This document shows positions 14,509 to 16,705 of a stretch of DNA of 16,705 nucleotides, one piece after another. Within the stretch, counting starts at the first letter, position 1. Every line of letters begins with the position of its first letter. The notes below the pieces were generated by a model. It was not told the origin of the DNA. It saw only the letters and a list, made by a program, of their open reading frames with translations, and searched no databases. The stretch lies in contig DEMH01000011.1 of assembly GCA_002354805.1 (NCBI GenBank), positions 1-16,705 of the forward strand. Direction: 5' to 3'. This DNA is from Gammaproteobacteria bacterium UBA2675. Its GTDB lineage: Bacteria > Pseudomonadota > Gammaproteobacteria > Pseudomonadales > Pseudohongiellaceae. Both the position numbers and the translations under genes were made by a program.

Positions 14509-15482
14509 ATGTTGTCCCACTTCTTGAATGTCTGGCCGACGGCCACTATCACTCCGGGCAGGCAATTGGCGAGCGTCTTGGTATCAGCCGGGCTGCGGTA
14601 TGGAAACAGATGCAGGCAATTCGCGACCTGGGCGTAGTGATTGAGGCTGTTACCGGTAAGGGGTATTGTATTCAGGGCGGTCTTGAGCTGCTGGATGCTG
14701 CTTTGATCGAGTCGCTGCTTTTATCTCAGGTCCGCGCAGCGCTGGGTACGCCGGATGTCAGATTTTCCACGGGTTCAACAAACACCGATGCGATGCAGAA
14801 GGCGCAGGCTGGTGTTGAGCGCTGTCTGGTATTGGCTGAGCATCAGGCTGCAGGGCGAGGCAGGCGAGGTCGACAGTGGGTAAGTCCATTTGGGCGGAAC
14901 CTCTACATGTCGATGTTGTGGACGTTTCAAAATGGTATCGCCGCGCTTGAGGGGCTTAGCCTGGTCTGCGCTCTGGCTGTAAAGCGCTCGCTGCAGGCCA
15001 TTGATAGCGATATTTCAGTGAAGTGGCCAAATGACGTGTATCTGGATGGAAAGAAGCTGGCGGGCATCCTGCTGGAAGTAAGTGGTGATGTCTCAGGGCC
15101 TTGCCGGGTTGTCATGGGTATCGGCTTGAATGCGGCAATGCCTGCTGAGCATTCCGCCGCTATCGATCAGCCTTTTGCCGATCTTGCCTCGGGTAATAAC
15201 GGCAAAATAAGTCGCAATTCCCTGGCGGCTGGAGTCATCAATGAGTGGGTAAAGGTGCTTGCGCAGTTCGAGAGCGAGGGTTTCGAACCCTTTCGCGAAG
15301 AGTGGATGGCGTCTGACTGTTATCTGGGGCAGCGCGTTGAAATCCGTGCTGGCGAACACCTTACGCTGGGGAGGCACGCTGGCGTTGATCTGTCCGGGCG
15401 GCTGTTGCTGGACACCGATGTTGGTCGTATCACCGTCGCGGGGGGCGAGCTCATGCCCAGTTTGCGGCCGGCGGCCAGTTGA
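14505..15482 (+). CDS. birA: Biotin-protein ligase and biotin operon repressor
   Basis: 325 residues; its ATG overlaps the previous stop as ATGA, so it is probably translationally coupled. Residues 1-60 are an N-terminal winged helix (SGQAIGERLGISRAAVWKQM), marking the bifunctional class that also represses biotin synthesis. The catalytic domain contains the biotinyl-AMP loop GRGRRG (117-122), KWPND (173-177), the essential-type lysine in DGKKLAGILLE, and a small C-terminal SH3-like domain ending in GGELMPS. It makes biotinyl-5'-AMP and transfers biotin to the carrier lysine of acetyl-CoA carboxylase. Its position before the tRNA-tuf cluster is conserved in gammaproteobacteria, but the usual following gene coaX is missing: the next gene starts at its stop codon (TGATG). 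Confidence 0.95.
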   Translation: MNVVPLLECLADGHYHSGQAIGERLGISRAAVWKQMQAIRDLGVVIEAVTGKGYCIQGGLELLDAALIESLLLSQVRAALGTPDVRFSTGSTNTDAMQKAQAGVERCLVLAEHQAAGRGRRGRQWVSPFGRNLYMSMLWTFQNGIAALEGLSLVCALAVKRSLQAIDSDISVKWPNDVYLDGKKLAGILLEVSGDVSGPCRVVMGIGLNAAMPAEHSAAIDQPFADLASGNNGKISRNSLAAGVINEWVKVLAQFESEGFEPFREEWMASDCYLGQRVEIRAGEHLTLGRHAGVDLSGRLLLDTDVGRITVAGGELMPSLRPAAS

Positions 15483-16132
15483 TGCGTCGGGTGCTGGCGC
15501 TGCTGCTGGCGATCAATCTGCTGTTCGGCTTGTGGCTGGGGTTGCGAGCGATGTCAGTGTCTGAAGAGTCTGAGTTTTTGCCAGCATCAGCTGCCAGGCT
15601 TGAGTTGGTGTCGGATCTGCCTCCAGATGTCCGCGCAAGCCGTGAGCGTTGTGCAGAGCTGGGGCCGTTCTCAAGCGAGGATCAGCTGCAGGAATTACCG
15701 GCTCTGGATGAGTCAGTGTGGTCGCTTGGAACCGTTGTTACTGGAGAGCAGTCTCTGTATCGCGTATATCTCGGGCCGGCGGCCGATCGCGCTGGCGCCC
15801 TTGCCATATTGGCAGATGTCCGGCAGCGGCTTGAGGAGGCTGGTCTCGATATCGACTCGTATGTCGTGGCAGAAGGTGTGCTTGATAATGCGGTTTCTCT
15901 CGGCCTTTTCGGTAATGTCGATAATGCCGAGCGGGTTCGTGATCAGCTGCTTCAGCTTGACTTCGATGCGCAGCTGGAGCCAGAGGTGAGGCGCTCCGAA
16001 GTTCTGTGGCTGAGCGCAAGGCTTCGCGATATTCCCGAAGGGCAGCTCGAATCCTGGCGCGCCATTCTGGCTGCAGATGGCGCCATTTCTATCTCAGAAA
16101 ATCTCTGCGAAACGATTGCACATCGTAAATAA
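15482..16132 (+). CDS. SPOR-like membrane-anchored protein
   Basis: 216 residues; ATG at 15482 shares its A with the birA stop (TGATG). An N-terminal helix (about 4-23, VLALLLAINLLFGLWLGL) anchors it in the inner membrane or serves as signal. After a linker containing RCAELGPFSSED comes a SPOR-like domain: LYRVYLGPAADRAGA, a helix, SYVV, then NAVSLGLFGNVDNAERV. SPOR domains bind denuded peptidoglycan at the septum. A short SPOR-like gene occupies the same position in Pseudomonas, normally after coaX. The tail beyond residue 170 is not assigned. The tRNA promoter overlaps the last codons. Confidence 0.8.
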   Translation: MRRVLALLLAINLLFGLWLGLRAMSVSEESEFLPASAARLELVSDLPPDVRASRERCAELGPFSSEDQLQELPALDESVWSLGTVVTGEQSLYRVYLGPAADRAGALAILADVRQRLEEAGLDIDSYVVAEGVLDNAVSLGLFGNVDNAERVRDQLLQLDFDAQLEPEVRRSEVLWLSARLRDIPEGQLESWRAILAADGAISISENLCETIAHRK

Positions 16133-16144
16133 TTCCCATAAAAT
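16116..16144 (+). promoter_or_regulatory. Promoter of the tRNA-tuf operon
   Basis: TTGCAC (16116-16121), a 17-bp spacer and TAAAAT (16139-16144) form a sigma-70 promoter overlapping the end of the SPOR-like gene. The bases right after the -10 are GCCGCC, a GC-rich discriminator typical of stringently controlled stable-RNA promoters. The start would be near 16151. Confidence 0.65.
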
Positions 16145-16196
16145 GCCGCCTCTGCTTTAGAGACCCGGGAAAAAAGATATCCCGCAGGCTCTTCTG

Positions 16197-16280
16197 GGAG
16201 GGGTTCCCGAGCGGCCAAAGGGATCAGACTGTAAATCTGACGCGAAAGCTTCGGTGGTTCGAATCCACCCCCCTCCACCA
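16197..16280 (+). tRNA. tRNA-Tyr (anticodon GTA)
   Basis: 84 nt including the encoded CCA. The acceptor stem GGAGGGG (16197-16203) pairs with CCCCTCC (16270-16276). The anticodon stem-loop carries GTA at 16231-16233; a long class II variable arm and a T arm GGTGG-TTCGAAT-CCACC follow. First of three tRNAs in the operon. Confidence 0.97.
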
Positions 16281-16364
16281 CTATATTGCCACTATATATA
16301 GGTATATAGAAAAGGTTAGGAAGAGTTGCCTTGCAAGGGGTGATATCTGGGATTCTGGCGACAG

Positions 16365-16438
16365 GCGGGTATAGTTCAATGGTAGAACACCAGCCTTCCA
16401 AGCTGGATATGCGGGTTCGATTCCCGCTACCCGCTCCA
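16365..16438 (+). tRNA. tRNA-Gly (anticodon TCC)
   Basis: 74 nt including CCA. The acceptor GCGGGTA (16365-16371) pairs with TACCCGC (16428-16434). The anticodon stem CCAGC/GCTGG encloses loop CTTCCAA, anticodon TCC at 16397-16399. Confidence 0.97.
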
Positions 16439-16470
16439 ATGCAGGGGCTCGGTCTCTGGCTGAGAATTTT

Positions 16471-16546
16471 GCTCGCATAGCTCAGGCGGTAGAGCACTTC
16501 ATTGGTAATGAAGAGGTCACCAGTTCGACTCTGGTTGTGAGCACCA
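16471..16546 (+). tRNA. tRNA-Thr (anticodon GGT)
   Basis: 76 nt including CCA. The acceptor GCTCGCA (16471-16477) pairs with TGTGAGC (16536-16542) with one G-U. The anticodon stem CTTCA/TGAAG encloses loop TTGGTAA, anticodon GGT at 16504-16506. Confidence 0.97.
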
Positions 16547-16597
16547 GATTTTGCAGTAATGTGCCGGCGCGATGTATGTGCCGAAATTTTTTATTTG

Positions 16598-16627
16598 ATG
16601 ATCCTCGGCAGCGGTTTGGATCATTTT
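16598..16627 (+). promoter_or_regulatory. Hairpin in the tuf leader
   Basis: ATGATCC (16598-16604) pairs with GGATCAT (16618-16624) around a 13-nt loop and is followed by a short T stretch. It sits between tRNA-Thr and the EF-Tu start and could be an RNA-processing signal or weak attenuator. The T-run is short, so strong termination is unlikely. Confidence 0.35.
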
Positions 16628-16661
16628 CAGGCATGCTTGGTAAAGAAAAGAGGCGGTCACA

Positions 16662-16705
16662 ATGGCTAAGGGTAAATTTGAGCGTAATAAAGTACACGTC
16701 AACGT
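16662..16705 (+). CDS. tuf: Elongation factor Tu, 5' end only
   Basis: ATG at 16662 with GAGG at 16650-16653. The visible residues MAKGKFERNKVHVN are the conserved EF-Tu N-terminus; the gene runs off the window. EF-Tu brings aminoacyl-tRNA to the ribosome as a GTP complex. Co-transcription with Tyr, Gly and Thr tRNAs is the classical tufB arrangement, so a second tuf copy near the str operon is expected but not visible here. Confidence 0.95.
   Translation, partial: MAKGKFERNKVHVN

Noticed and set aside
15952..16497. Minus-strand frame running over the tRNA-Tyr and tRNA-Gly genes
   Set aside because: Its translation reads through two well-formed tRNAs and the end of the SPOR-like gene; it is a typical spurious ORF call over tRNAs.

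Overview
The window reads as a chromosomal segment of a free-living, probably marine, gammaproteobacterium of moderate GC content. The best evidence is the right end: birA, a SPOR-like envelope gene, tRNA-Tyr(GTA), tRNA-Gly(TCC), tRNA-Thr(GGT) and the start of an EF-Tu gene, in the order known from Pseudomonas and relatives. The many Sec-type signal peptides and inner-membrane proteins fit a Gram-negative cell. I see no phage genes, transposases, integrases or CRISPR arrays.

Layout. 1-379 has no gene: two intrinsic terminators flank a dense cluster of small hairpins inside a 160-bp direct-repeat unit. 380-2277 (+) holds a secreted alpha/beta hydrolase and a 2-oxoglutarate/Fe(II) oxygenase. 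2294-5644 (-) holds a secreted DUF4097/GIN-type repeat protein behind a consensus sigma-54 promoter, then a secreted NHL beta-propeller preceded by a membrane-anchored winged-helix regulator. 5937-7237 (+) is a three-gene membrane cluster: two paralogous four-helix proteins and a 45-residue single-helix protein. 7337-9301 (-) holds a small secreted protein and a second secreted NHL propeller. 9435-12611 (+) holds a HupE/UreJ_2-type membrane protein and a short CstA-type transporter. 12763-16132 (+) is an overlapping run: a redoxin/cytochrome c/copper monooxygenase fusion, birA and the SPOR-like gene. 16197-16705 is the tRNA-tuf operon.

The most interesting theme is that the window carries separate counterparts of both halves of eukaryotic peptidylglycine alpha-amidating monooxygenase (PAM). 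The fusion protein at 12763-14508 keeps residues aligning by motif with all six copper ligands of the hydroxylating half (PHM). The propeller at 8117-9301 keeps residues aligning with the three zinc histidines and the active-site Tyr and Arg of the lyase half (PAL). The propeller at 3165-4268 is a divergent relative. All have export signals, so a periplasmic hydroxylase/lyase couple is possible. The genes lie in separate transcription units, so a shared pathway is a hypothesis. The usual coaX gene is also absent between birA and the SPOR-like gene.
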